Below, piece by piece: positions 8,845 to 18,357 of a stretch of 64,000 nt of DNA. Origin of the DNA: SCN-70-22 sp046327755. GTDB taxonomy: Bacteria; Gemmatimonadota; Gemmatimonadetes; Gemmatimonadales; Gemmatimonadaceae. Below the pieces are notes generated by a model. The model made no database searches. It was given only the letters and a program-made list of their open reading frames with translations, and was not told where the DNA came from. A program made the translations under genes and the position numbers. Position 1 is the stretch's first letter. Each line of letters starts with the position of its first letter. The stretch is taken from the NCBI GenBank assembly GCA_046327755.1, contig JAXLXW010000002.1, positions 496,001 to 560,000 on the forward strand. The letters run 5' to 3'.

Positions 8845-9462
8845 GTGACGACCGCGTTCATCCCGACCCCGCTTGCCCCGATCGCCAGCCCGCCGCGCCG
8901 GATCATGTCCGAGGCCGAGCAGACTGATCGCGAGCGGGAGCACCTGCTCGTCGTGTCCGCCCAGCGGGGCGAGAACGAGGCGTTCGCCGCACTCGTCCGC
9001 CTGCACCAGCGGCGCGCGTACGCGGTCGCCCGCTCGATCGTCCTTACCCATGAGGACGCCGAGGACGCGGTCCAGGAGGGGTTCCTGCACGCCTACCGGG
9101 CGCTGCACCGCTTCCTCCCGGACCAGGCCTTCGGTGCCTGGCTGCACCGCATCGTGGCCAACGCAGCACTCGACATCACGCGCCGCCGCAAGGTGCGCGA
9201 TGCCGACACGCTCGCCGACACGATCGCGTCGCCCTTCCGCGACCCGGCCGAGTCGGACGAGCTCAAGCGCCGCCTCTCCGTCGCCCTCGAGACGTTAGGC
9301 GACCGACAGCGGAGCGTGATCGTCCTGCACGACGTTGAGGGGTACAAGCACGCAGAGATCGGCCGGATGTTGGGAATCCCCGAGGGGACCGCCCGCTCCG
9401 ACCTTCATCATGCCCGCGCCAGGCTGCGCCAGGCGCTCGGCGAAATACGGAGTCAGCTATGA
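8845..9462 (+). CDS. RNA polymerase sigma factor, ECF (RpoE-like) family
   Basis: Alternative sigma factor. Region 2 spans about residues 38-85 of the long form (ENEAFAALVRLHQRRA, then THEDAEDAVQEGFLHAYRAL). Region 4 lies at about residues 150-200 (LGDRQRSVIVLHDVEGY, HAEIGRMLGIPEGTARSDLH). The long form starts at a GTG (8845); an ATG at 8905 gives a 185-residue protein that better matches the usual length, and neither has a clear ribosome-binding site. Its stop overlaps the next start as ATGA, tying it to the anti-sigma candidate. It heads an operon ending in a TolC-type pump, so envelope stress is the likely trigger (inference). Confidence 0.93.
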   Translation: MTTAFIPTPLAPIASPPRRIMSEAEQTDREREHLLVVSAQRGENEAFAALVRLHQRRAYAVARSIVLTHEDAEDAVQEGFLHAYRALHRFLPDQAFGAWLHRIVANAALDITRRRKVRDADTLADTIASPFRDPAESDELKRRLSVALETLGDRQRSVIVLHDVEGYKHAEIGRMLGIPEGTARSDLHHARARLRQALGEIRSQL

Positions 9463-9854
9463 AGATCGTACGCGGTGATGACCGCGACTTGATGGATCGC
9501 GACCCGGGCGACGAGGACCTCACCGCGGCGCTGCGCCAGCTCTACGCAGCGCCTGGCGACGACTCGTACTGGAATACGCTCGAGCGCCGGATCATGCAGA
9601 CGGTGGCGGCCGAACGCGCGCGCGAGTGGTGGTCCTACTTCCCGGGATGGGTGCGGATCGGCGTCTCCGTGGCCGCAGCGGCGGCGCTCGTCGCGGCCGT
9701 TGCGCAGTGGCACACGCGCGAGGCGCAGGAGCGCGTGGCGCTCGAGCAGATCATGAACGCGCAGACGGAGATCCCCCTGCTGTCGGAGTTCGACCGCGGC
9801 GAGCGCGGGCGCGAGCGCGAGGAAACGCTCCGCCACCTCATCCAGCACGACTGA
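9459..9854 (+). CDS. Putative membrane-anchored anti-sigma factor
   Basis: A 131-residue protein with a cytoplasmic acidic and helical N-terminus (about 60 residues), one hydrophobic span at about residues 66-84, and a charged C-terminal tail rich in Glu and Arg. It overlaps the ECF sigma gene by four bases (ATGA), which is the standard arrangement for sigma/anti-sigma pairs. There is no zinc-binding HxxxCxxC motif, so it is not a classical ZAS-type anti-sigma factor. The role is inferred from position and topology rather than from a recognised domain. Confidence 0.65.
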   Translation: MKIVRGDDRDLMDRDPGDEDLTAALRQLYAAPGDDSYWNTLERRIMQTVAAERAREWWSYFPGWVRIGVSVAAAAALVAAVAQWHTREAQERVALEQIMNAQTEIPLLSEFDRGERGREREETLRHLIQHD

Positions 9855-9866
9855 TCCCGCGTCCGC

Positions 9867-10241
9867 ATGAAGGACTCGAAGAATCTCGCGCTGATGTTCC
9901 TCCTCGGCGCCTTCCTCACCGGGGGCGTCCTGGGGTTCACGGCCAACCGGTACATGAACCGCGACCAGGTGTGCGCGGCGCCGCAGTCATCCAACCTGCT
10001 GGCCACGCTCTCCCAGCGGCTGCACCTGACGGTTGACCAGCAGCACACGGTCGACTCCATCCTCGACGACCGTCGCCGCCAGTACCAGGCGCTCACCGAG
10101 CCGCTGCGCCCGCAGGTCGAGGCGCTCAAGCTCAACTCCCGCGAACAGATCCGGCGCGTCCTGAACGAGGAACAAAAGCGGGAGTTCCAGGCGCTTATCG
10201 AGGAGCTGAACGACTCTACGCGCACAAAGCGAGACGATTGA
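9867..10241 (+). CDS. Spy/CpxP/ZraP-like periplasmic protein
   Basis: A 124-residue protein with an N-terminal hydrophobic segment (about residues 7-25, signal or anchor) and an all-helical periplasmic part. It contains the LTxxQ-type motif of the Spy/CpxP/ZraP family (LHLTVDQQHTV) and a long charged helix around LNEEQKREFQALIEEL. Proteins of this fold are envelope-stress chaperones or metal-stress sensors. It is 12 bases after the anti-sigma candidate, and its TGA overlaps the next ATG (TGATG), so it is translationally coupled to the TolC gene. It may be the stress sensor of the operon (inference). Confidence 0.75.
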   Translation: MKDSKNLALMFLLGAFLTGGVLGFTANRYMNRDQVCAAPQSSNLLATLSQRLHLTVDQQHTVDSILDDRRRQYQALTEPLRPQVEALKLNSREQIRRVLNEEQKREFQALIEELNDSTRTKRDD

Positions 10242-11548
10242 TGCTACGCAGGCTCCTTGCAGCCGCACTCCTGACTCCACTGAGTCTTGGTGCCCAGGGC
10301 GTCGCCGATGGCGGCGCCCGACCTGTTTCATTGGAAGAGGCCATCAAGCTGGCCCAGCGCAATGCCCCGCAGGTGGTGGCCGCGCGAGGCCAGATGCGAT
10401 CGAGCGACGCGGCGGTGCGCACCGCCATGGGGACCTTCATCCCCACGCTCAACATGTCGTTTGGCGGGAACTACCAGAAGGGCGTGACCATCGTCCCCAC
10501 GGGGGGCGCCGGACGCATCGACACCCCGTGGAACTTCAGCCGCTCGCTGACCTCGAACCTCGAGCTGTTCGACGGCGGCCGCCGCTGGTTCAACGTCCAG
10601 AGCGCCCGCGCCAGCCAACTCACCGCCGAGTCGAACGAGCGCTTGCAGCGCTTCCAGGTCGCCACGGAGGTGAAACAGCAGTACTTCAACGTCCTGGCCG
10701 CACGCGAGTCGCGCGCTGCCGCCGAGGCGCAGCTGCGGCAGAGCGAGGAGCAGCTCAAGTCCGCCACCGCCCGCGTGCGCGCGGGAGCGGCGACGGTCTC
10801 CGACTCGCTCCGCTCGATCATCCAGGTCGGCAATGCGCGGCTGGCCGTGCTCACCGCGGACAACAACCTGCGCGTGGCGAACGCCAACCTCACCCGGCTG
10901 GTCGGGACTCCCTTCCCGGTCACCGCGGAGGAAGGATCGCTCCTCTCTGTCCCCGCCTCCCCGATCGACAGCGCGACGCTCGCGCCGCTGACCGAGTCCG
11001 CCCCCAGCGTGCAGTCGGCGCGCGCCCAGGTGAACGCCGCGATCGCCACGGAGCGCTCGGCACGGACGTCGTATCTTCCGACGTTTAGCGTCGGCGGGAC
11101 GTACAGCGCCAATCGCAGCGACGTGGCCTTCGCGCCCAACAGCGGCGACTTCCGCTCGCAGCGATCGCTGCGCCTCACGCTGAGCTATCCCCTGTTCAAC
11201 GGCCTGCAGCGGGAAGAGAACGTCATCCGGGCGCGCATCACCGAGGACAACGCGCGGGCGCAACTCCGGGATGCGCAGTTGACCGTCCAGCAGCAAATCA
11301 CGCAGTATCTCGGCGTGCTCCGCCTGGCGCTGGAACGCGCGGCGATCCAGGTCGCCTCGATCGCGGCAGCGGAGGAGGATCTCCGGGTGCAGAACCAGCG
11401 TTATGCCCTGGGCTCGTCCACGCTCCTCGACGTCCTCACCTCGCAGTCGCAGCTCAACTCGGCGCGGTACGCGCTGATCCAGGCGCGCTATGACGCCCGG
11501 GTGGCAAAGGCGCAGATGGAAGCCGTCCTCGGTCGCGACATCCAGTAA
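10241..11548 (+). CDS. TolC-family outer-membrane efflux protein
   Basis: Outer-membrane channel subunit, 435 residues. It has a signal peptide in the first ~20 residues (LLAAALLTPLSLGAQG), then two OEP repeats beginning VSLEEAIKLAQRNAPQV and ending RLTLSYPLFNGL. The ATG at 10241 shares its A with the upstream stop (TGATG), which decides the start over the TTG one codon earlier. Together with the following fusion protein and permease it forms a tripartite export system distinct from the EmrAB system at 3760-7959. Confidence 0.9.
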   Translation: MLRRLLAAALLTPLSLGAQGVADGGARPVSLEEAIKLAQRNAPQVVAARGQMRSSDAAVRTAMGTFIPTLNMSFGGNYQKGVTIVPTGGAGRIDTPWNFSRSLTSNLELFDGGRRWFNVQSARASQLTAESNERLQRFQVATEVKQQYFNVLAARESRAAAEAQLRQSEEQLKSATARVRAGAATVSDSLRSIIQVGNARLAVLTADNNLRVANANLTRLVGTPFPVTAEEGSLLSVPASPIDSATLAPLTESAPSVQSARAQVNAAIATERSARTSYLPTFSVGGTYSANRSDVAFAPNSGDFRSQRSLRLTLSYPLFNGLQREENVIRARITEDNARAQLRDAQLTVQQQITQYLGVLRLALERAAIQVASIAAAEEDLRVQNQRYALGSSTLLDVLTSQSQLNSARYALIQARYDARVAKAQMEAVLGRDIQ

Positions 11549-11642
11549 GCAAAGGGGCGGCGGCCTTCGGCGCGCGCCCCTAACAATTGTCTTCCCCTCA
11601 CGTCCAACGCTCGAAGTGGACGCCCCCAACGCGAGAACTCTG

Positions 11643-13424
11643 GTGAAACGTTCGTCCCTCGTCCTCCTGGCGGTCGCCGCCGCCGTGACCGTCGCGGCCT
11701 GCGCGAAGAAGGTGGAGCAGAAGCTCTCCATCCAGACCGCGACCGTGTCGCGTCGCACCATCGTCCTCGACGCCACCGCCTCCGGGTCGGTGGAGCCCAT
11801 CAACGTGGTCGAGGTGAAGTCGAAGTCGTCCGGGCAGATCACCAAGATGCCGGTGGAGACCGGATCGCAGGTGGCTCCAGGCGACCTCCTGGTGCAGCTC
11901 GACACGCGCGACGTGCAGAACCAGTACGATCAGGCCGCCGCCGACCTCAATGCCGCCGACGCAAAGCTGCAGGTCTCCGAGGCGCAGAAGAAGCGCTCGG
12001 ACGACCTCTTCCAGCAGCGCATCATCACGGCGCAGGAGAACGAGACGGCGCGGCTCGATTACGCCAACGCGCAGGCTTCGGTCATTCGCGCCCGCACCTC
12101 ACTCGACCTGGCCAAGCAGCGCCTCGAGGACGCGACGGTACGCGCCCCGGTCGAGGGGACGGTGATCGAGAAGACGGTGTCACTGGGACAGGTGATCACG
12201 TCGGCCACGAGTGCCTTCGGCGGCGGGACGACGCTGCTCAAGATGGCTGACCTGAGCAAGGTCCGCATGCGGGCGCTCTTCAACGAAACCGATATCGGGA
12301 GCGTGCAGCCCGGCCAGCAGGCGACGGTGACCGTCGACGCCTATCCCGATCGCCCCTTCAAGGGGACGGTCGAGAAGATCGAACCGCAGGCGGTGGTGCA
12401 GCAGAGCGTGACGATGTTCCCGGTCCTGATCAACCTGGCGAACAACGAAGGATTGCTGAAGCCCGGGATGAACGGCGAAGCGTCCGTCCTTGTCGATCGC
12501 CGCGAGAACGTGGTCGCGGTCCCCAACGATGCCGTGCGCACCGTGCGCGAGGCGCCGATGCTCGCCAACCAGCTGGGACTCAACACCGACACGGTGAGCG
12601 CGCAGATCCAGGCGCAGATGGCGCAGTTCGGCGGAATGGGGGCCGGCGGTCGCGGGGAAGGCGGCCAGGGCGGGCGCCCGCAGATGCCGCGTGAGATGCG
12701 CCGCATGATGCCGGGCGTGGTCGACCTCGCCGCCGGGCAGGGGCCGCAGGGCGGGCGCCAGCAGCTCCCCGACGTGACCGACGCCGACTGCAAGAAGGTG
12801 ACGGACGCAATGAAGGCCAAGCCGGAGGTCGCACAGCAGCTGGCGGGATTGCGCCAGAAGATGCAGAGCGGGGAGATCGACTTCGCGACGCTGCGCGCCG
12901 AGTCGCAAAAGGCGTACGCCGCGTTAGGCGTGGACGCGCAGGTGGCGCGCGCCTGCCAGATGCGAAATCGCGCGGACGGTGGCCAGGGCGGGATGCCGGC
13001 CGGCGGCCCGTCGACCGGTGGCCCGTCGGCAGGCGGCCCGCCGGCCAGTGGCGCCCCGCAGGGCGGCGCAGCGGGCGGCCGCCGCGGCCAGGGGAATGCC
13101 GGCGGCGCCGCGGTGCCGCAGCCGCAGGGCGAGTTCCCGATGCGCACGCGCTCGCGCCCGGGCGTCGTCTTCGTCAAGAACGGGGCGACCTTCGACGCGA
13201 GGGTCGTTCGCCTGGGGCTCGGCAACTTCGACTATACCGAGGTGCTCAGTGGCCTCAAGGACGGCGATGAAGTCGCGCTGCTCGGCGCCGCGGCCATCCA
13301 GGTCGCGCGCGACTCCAGCAACGCCCGCTTCCGCCAGATGACCGGCGGCGGCATGCCCGGCATGCAGCGCCAGCAGGGACAGCAGGGTGGGTCGCAGGGC
13401 GGCGGCACGCCGCCGCGCCAGTAA
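11643..13424 (+). CDS. MacA/RND-type membrane-fusion lipoprotein with large Gly/Gln/Met-rich insert
   Basis: Periplasmic adaptor of a tripartite transporter. The frame is open into the previous gene, but the GTG at 11643 begins a lipoprotein signal ending VAACAKK, placing the lipidated Cys near residue 20. Barrel-sandwich and alpha-hairpin halves follow (TASGSVEPINVVEVKSKSSG, then DATVRAPVEGTVIEKTV). At 593 residues it is about 200 longer than usual MacA. The excess lies before the last domain: a Gly/Gln/Arg/Met-rich stretch, a helical block with two cysteines (DADCKKV and RACQMRN), then a Gly/Pro/Ala-rich stretch. The C-terminal domain (RPGVVFVKNGATFDARVVRL) resumes, with another Gly/Gln-rich tail. 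The permease follows 12 bases later. Confidence 0.88.
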   Translation: MKRSSLVLLAVAAAVTVAACAKKVEQKLSIQTATVSRRTIVLDATASGSVEPINVVEVKSKSSGQITKMPVETGSQVAPGDLLVQLDTRDVQNQYDQAAADLNAADAKLQVSEAQKKRSDDLFQQRIITAQENETARLDYANAQASVIRARTSLDLAKQRLEDATVRAPVEGTVIEKTVSLGQVITSATSAFGGGTTLLKMADLSKVRMRALFNETDIGSVQPGQQATVTVDAYPDRPFKGTVEKIEPQAVVQQSVTMFPVLINLANNEGLLKPGMNGEASVLVDRRENVVAVPNDAVRTVREAPMLANQLGLNTDTVSAQIQAQMAQFGGMGAGGRGEGGQGGRPQMPREMRRMMPGVVDLAAGQGPQGGRQQLPDVTDADCKKVTDAMKAKPEVAQQLAGLRQKMQSGEIDFATLRAESQKAYAALGVDAQVARACQMRNRADGGQGGMPAGGPSTGGPSAGGPPASGAPQGGAAGGRRGQGNAGGAAVPQPQGEFPMRTRSRPGVVFVKNGATFDARVVRLGLGNFDYTEVLSGLKDGDEVALLGAAAIQVARDSSNARFRQMTGGGMPGMQRQQGQQGGSQGGGTPPRQ

Positions 13425-13436
13425 CACGAGGACATC

Positions 13437-14660
<1,224 letters not shown>

Positions 14661-14705
14661 CGCGACGAATCGTCGCTGCGTCGCGTGTTGAGGAGTTGTC
14701 CGTTG

Positions 14706-14731
14706 AGGGGGCGCCGCGAGGCGCCCCCTTT
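14706..14731 (+). terminator. Rho-independent terminator after the sigma/efflux operon
   Basis: A 10-bp perfect stem (AGGGGGCGCC / GGCGCCCCCT) with a GCGA tetraloop, followed by a short T run, 45 bases after the permease stop. Confidence 0.85.
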
Positions 14732-14864
14732 GCGTTGCGGGCCGAGCGCGCTCGCTCAGGACAGGAGGTAGGAGGAGGGAAGATCGTTCCTCCTGAGCCG
14801 GCCAACTCCGGCGGTCCATCCCCACGGAGGCGAACTCCCGTCGCCCGTCTCCCATCCGCCTCTT

Positions 14865-14916
14865 GCGATATATCGCCAGTGCCGATATATCTTCCGATAC
14901 ATCTCACGATATATCG
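14865..14916. promoter_or_regulatory. Four-copy PadR operator array
   Basis: Four near-identical sites in a 52-bp AT-rich block: CGATATATCG at 14866-14875 (inside the 12-bp palindrome GCGATATATCGC), CGATATATCT at 14883-14892, CGATACATCT at 14895-14904 and CGATATATCG at 14907-14916. Centre spacings are 17, 12 and 12 bp. The last copy runs into the GGAGG ribosome-binding site (14916-14920) of the PadR gene. Autoregulation by the PadR protein is the obvious reading and is inferred from adjacency. Confidence 0.8.
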
Positions 14917-14925
14917 GAGGTAGAC

Positions 14926-15516
14926 ATGTTTTGGGATTGCGATCCCCCCGGTTCCTGGCGGGGGAGATGGAGCTTCGGGCCGGATGTGTACGGCTTCGTC
15001 TGGGGAGGCGGTGGACGGAAGCGCGGGGGCGGTCGCGGAGGGCGGATCTTCGAGCAGGGGGACCTGAAGTACGTGATCCTGCAGCTCCTGGCCGAGAAGC
15101 CCAGGCATGGCTACGAGGTGATCAAGGAGCTCGAGGAGAAGTTCGGCGGGCACTACGCTCCGTCTGCCGGGACCGTCTACCCCACGCTCTCCCTTCTCGA
15201 GGACCTGGGCTATGCCACCGTCACGCCCGAAGAGGGTGGGAAGAAGGTCTACACGATCACGGAGGAAGGCCGGAAGTACCTCGAGCAGAACCGCACCGCG
15301 GTCGACGACATCTTCGAGCGCATCGCCGAGTTCGGCGCTTCGTTCCTGTCGGACTCTATGGGTGACATCAACCGGGCCATGGCAGGAGTTGGGCGTGCCG
15401 CGTACGCCTCAGCCAATCGCTATTTCCGCGACAAGGAAAAGGTGGCGAAGGTGCGCGAGGTGCTGGAGCGTGCGGCCCGCGAGATCGACGCGATTGTGGA
15501 GGGGACGGCGGTCTGA
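14926..15516 (+). CDS. PadR-family transcriptional regulator
   Basis: A 196-residue regulator. The ATG at 14926 follows GGAGG by five bases, which fixes the start. The first ~40 residues are Gly/Trp/Arg-rich (WGGGGRKRGGGRGGRIFEQG). The winged helix follows: DLKYVILQLLAEKPRHGYEV, PSAGTVYPTLSLLEDLGY and GKKVYTITEEGRKYL, the last being the wing signature of PadR proteins. A C-terminal helical dimerisation region follows, as in longer (subfamily-1-like) PadR proteins. A strong terminator lies 93 bases downstream. Targets beyond its own promoter are unknown; the adjacent pump operon is a candidate. Confidence 0.93.
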   Translation: MFWDCDPPGSWRGRWSFGPDVYGFVWGGGGRKRGGGRGGRIFEQGDLKYVILQLLAEKPRHGYEVIKELEEKFGGHYAPSAGTVYPTLSLLEDLGYATVTPEEGGKKVYTITEEGRKYLEQNRTAVDDIFERIAEFGASFLSDSMGDINRAMAGVGRAAYASANRYFRDKEKVAKVREVLERAAREIDAIVEGTAV

Positions 15517-15608
15517 GCCGCGAGCATGCGCGGCAGTACCTACCTGATGGGGCGGGTCCCCCTACGGGTCATGCTGGAATCTCGGACGACCGACACTAGA
15601 TTGGACGA

Positions 15609-15640
15609 CGGGTCACGGTGACTGCCGTGACCCGTTTTTT
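15609..15640 (+). terminator. Intrinsic terminator between padR and kup (possible attenuator)
   Basis: A perfect 10-bp stem (CGGGTCACGG / CCGTGACCCG) with a 6-base loop and six T residues. It ends only 43 bases before the earliest kup start. A second CGGGTCA at 15565-15571 could pair with the right arm instead, an arrangement that would allow attenuation of kup. Confidence 0.9.
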
Positions 15641-15682
15641 CGTCGTCTTATCGAGCGGACGGCGAAGACGGAACGATCCCCA

Positions 15683-17740
15683 GTGTCTCCGGCTCCGGCC
15701 GCGATCGACGCACCCACAATGAGCGCAGAATCCGCCCCCGCGTCCAGCGCGGAGGGCGATAGTAAGAAGACCTCCGGCCCTCCGTCTCTGGCGTCGCTGA
15801 CGACCACCGGGACGATGACCGTCGAGGCCCCGGTGCCCCTCCACCGGCACCATGCCGAGTCGAATCCGACCGGCCAGCGGCTCGCGCTTCTGACGCTGAC
15901 GGCACTCGGCGTTGTCTACGGCGACATCGGCACGAGTCCGCTTTACGCGCTTCAGGAGTGCTTCAAGCCGGAGTATGGCCTGCGCCCGACGCCCGAGAAT
16001 GTGTACGGCGTGCTGTCGCTGATTCTCTGGTCGCTGCTGCTGATCGTCGCGGTCAAGTACATCGTCTTCATCATGCGGGCTGACAACCGCGGTGAGGGCG
16101 GGATTCTCGCCCTCCTTGCCCTGATCTTTCAGGAAGAGAAGGAATCGGGGATGTCGAAGGCGAAACTGGGGCTGTACATCGCGCTCGGTCTCTTCGGCGC
16201 CGCCCTGCTATACGGGGACGGGATCATCACGCCCGCCATCTCCGTGCTTGGCGCGATGGAGGGACTGAAGGTCGGTGCGCCGTCATTCGAGCGATTCGTC
16301 GTTCCGGCCACGCTGGTCATTCTCATCATCCTCTTCTTCTTTCAGCGATTCGGGACCGCCAGGGTGGGCGTCGTCTTCGGCCCGCTGATGATGACCTGGT
16401 TCCTCACCCTCGCCGCCCTTGGCATCAACGAGGTGCGATTCGAGCCCCGGATTCTGGCCGCCGTCAATCCGTTCTACGCGGTCCAGTTCCTGGGGTCGAA
16501 CGGCACGCACGGGTTCATCCTCCTCGGAGCGGTCGTCCTCGCCGTAACGGGCGCCGAGGCGCTGTACGCCGACATGGGGCACTTCGGGCGCAAGCCGATT
16601 CGCACCGCGTGGTTCGGCCTCGTGCTTCCGTCGCTGCTGCTGAACTACTTCGGGCAGGGCGCACTGATTCTCCGCGATCCCGCAGCCTCCGCGAATCCGT
16701 TCTACAACCTCGCGCCGGAGTGGTTCTTCGTCCCATTGCTGGTCCTCGCCACGCTCGCCGCCATCGTCGCATCGCAGGCCCTCATCTCCGGCGCGTTCTC
16801 CATCACGCAGCAATGCGTGCAGCTGGGCTACTCGCCGCGCGTGACGATCGTGCATACGTCCAAGAGTGAGGCGGGTCAGATCTACATCCCGGAAGTGAAC
16901 TGGCTGTTGATGGCCGGCTGCATCGCCGTGGTGGTGTACTTCCAGACCGTTTCCAAGCTGGGGGCGGCATACGGCATCGCCGTGACCGGAACGATGGCGA
17001 TCACGACGATTCTCTTCCACGAGATCGCGCGCTCGCGCTGGGATTGGTCACCCTACAAGGCCGCAGTGATCGCCGCGATCTTCCTGGTGATCGACCTTGG
17101 CTTCCTCGGGGCCAACCTGATCAAGATCGAGCATGGCGGCTGGGTACCACTGGCGCTGGGGATGGCGATCTTCACCGTGATGACGACCTGGAAGCGCGGG
17201 CGCATGCTGCTGCGCACCAAGCTCCTCGATCGCACGCTCCCCATCTCGTCGTTCGTGGACAGCATCGGTCACGGCGGCCCGGTGCGCGTCCCGGGGACGG
17301 CCATCTTCATGACCTCCGAATCGGAAGGAACCCCCGTCGTCCTGCTGCACCATCTCAAGCACAACAAGGTGCTGCACGAGAAGGTGATCCTGCTGTCGAT
17401 CATTGCACGCGATGTCCCCGAGATTCCTGCGCACGAGCGCATCACGGTGGAACCGATGCAGCACGGGATCTACCGCGTGAAGGCCGCGTATGGCTTCATG
17501 GAGACGCCGAACGTCGAGGACATCCGTGCCCGCCTGCTCGATGCCGGCATCAAGACCAAGCGGATGGACACCACGTACTACCTCGGGCGCGAGGAACTCA
17601 TCTGCGCCAACGGGGTCGGCATGTCCAGGTGGCGCAAGAAGCTCTTTGCCGTGATGGCGCGCAACGCCCGCTCGGCCACGCAGTACTTCGGCATCCCGGC
17701 GAACCGCGTCGTCGAGCTGGGGACGCAGATCGAGTTCTGA
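15683..17740 (+). CDS. kup: Kup-type potassium uptake permease
   Basis: Low-affinity K+/H+ symporter of the KUP/HAK/KT family. The signature ALGVVYGDIGTSPLYALQE opens the first span, followed by RADNRGEGGILALLAL and about 12 spans in all. A cytoplasmic C-terminal domain follows (about residues 525-685). At 685 residues from the GTG at 15683 it is slightly longer than E. coli Kup (622). ATGs at 15719 and 15815 are possible starts; the last would leave a normal-length N-terminus. It lies downstream of the terminator/leader at 15540-15640 and is followed by a convergent terminator. Confidence 0.93.
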   Translation: MSPAPAAIDAPTMSAESAPASSAEGDSKKTSGPPSLASLTTTGTMTVEAPVPLHRHHAESNPTGQRLALLTLTALGVVYGDIGTSPLYALQECFKPEYGLRPTPENVYGVLSLILWSLLLIVAVKYIVFIMRADNRGEGGILALLALIFQEEKESGMSKAKLGLYIALGLFGAALLYGDGIITPAISVLGAMEGLKVGAPSFERFVVPATLVILIILFFFQRFGTARVGVVFGPLMMTWFLTLAALGINEVRFEPRILAAVNPFYAVQFLGSNGTHGFILLGAVVLAVTGAEALYADMGHFGRKPIRTAWFGLVLPSLLLNYFGQGALILRDPAASANPFYNLAPEWFFVPLLVLATLAAIVASQALISGAFSITQQCVQLGYSPRVTIVHTSKSEAGQIYIPEVNWLLMAGCIAVVVYFQTVSKLGAAYGIAVTGTMAITTILFHEIARSRWDWSPYKAAVIAAIFLVIDLGFLGANLIKIEHGGWVPLALGMAIFTVMTTWKRGRMLLRTKLLDRTLPISSFVDSIGHGGPVRVPGTAIFMTSESEGTPVVLLHHLKHNKVLHEKVILLSIIARDVPEIPAHERITVEPMQHGIYRVKAAYGFMETPNVEDIRARLLDAGIKTKRMDTTYYLGREELICANGVGMSRWRKKLFAVMARNARSATQYFGIPANRVVELGTQIEF

Positions 17741-17772
17741 AGCCGGCTGAGGACGAGAAGACGGGGGGACGA

Positions 17773-17810
17773 GAAGACGAGGCGCGCGATGCGCCTCGTC
17801 TTCTTCGTTT
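17773..17810. terminator. Bidirectional terminator after kup
   Basis: A 13-bp perfect stem (GAAGACGAGGCGC / GCGCCTCGTCTTC) with loop GCGAT, then a T-rich stretch. It lies between kup (plus) and the membrane protein gene (minus). Its arms are built from the CTCGTCTTC word that recurs in other intergenic spots. Confidence 0.85.
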
Positions 17811-18311
17811 CTAGCGGACCGCGCGGATGGTCGTGGCGGTCACGAGCGCGAGGGCAAGCGAGAGGACGGTACCGATGAGGAAGCCGCGGAAGTGGAAGAC
17901 GTAGTCCTTGTAGGCGGGCAACCCTTCGGTCCCCGGGATCACGACGAATCGGGGCGTGATGGTGCAGAAGATCAGCCAATCGAGGACGAGCCAGTCGAAC
18001 ACGTTGAAGGTCGAGGCGACGACGAACGTATTCGTGAACAGCGCGGCGAAGGAGGGCGTGTTGCCAACGCCTAACGGCAACGTCCAACTGGACCACGCCG
18101 GAACGAGGAGCAGCATGGCGAGGAACGGGATGCCGACGACGAGCGCCATGCGACGTTCGTCCGCGGTCTTCGGCGGAACGGCGGCCTGGATGGAGGCGGG
18201 ATAGTCCTGCAGGAGCAGGCGCGGCCTGCCGAGGAGGCACAGCAGGAGGAAGAGCGTCGACACGAGCGACAGCACCCCACCGTGCAACAGCATGCGACCG
18301 ACGTCAGGCAC
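17811..18311 (-). CDS. Uncharacterised four-span membrane protein
   Basis: A 166-residue protein with about four hydrophobic spans: MLLHGGVLSLVSTLFLLLCL near the start, VVGIPFLAMLLLVPAW, FNVFDWLVLDWLIFCTITP, and GFLIGTVLSLALALVTA near the end. The GTG at 18311 has GGAG six bases upstream and is preferred over the ATG at 18293. The open frame upstream reads into the end of the TonB-receptor gene. No family is recognised. It is 46 bases downstream of the TonB receptor on the same strand, so it may belong to the same metal-responsive unit (inference). Confidence 0.7.
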   Translation of the reverse strand: MPDVGRMLLHGGVLSLVSTLFLLLCLLGRPRLLLQDYPASIQAAVPPKTADERRMALVVGIPFLAMLLLVPAWSSWTLPLGVGNTPSFAALFTNTFVVASTFNVFDWLVLDWLIFCTITPRFVVIPGTEGLPAYKDYVFHFRGFLIGTVLSLALALVTATTIRAVR

Positions 18312-18357
18312 GTGAGGCTCCGAAGGTTCGCGAGTAGGGAATGCGTGACCGCCGCAC

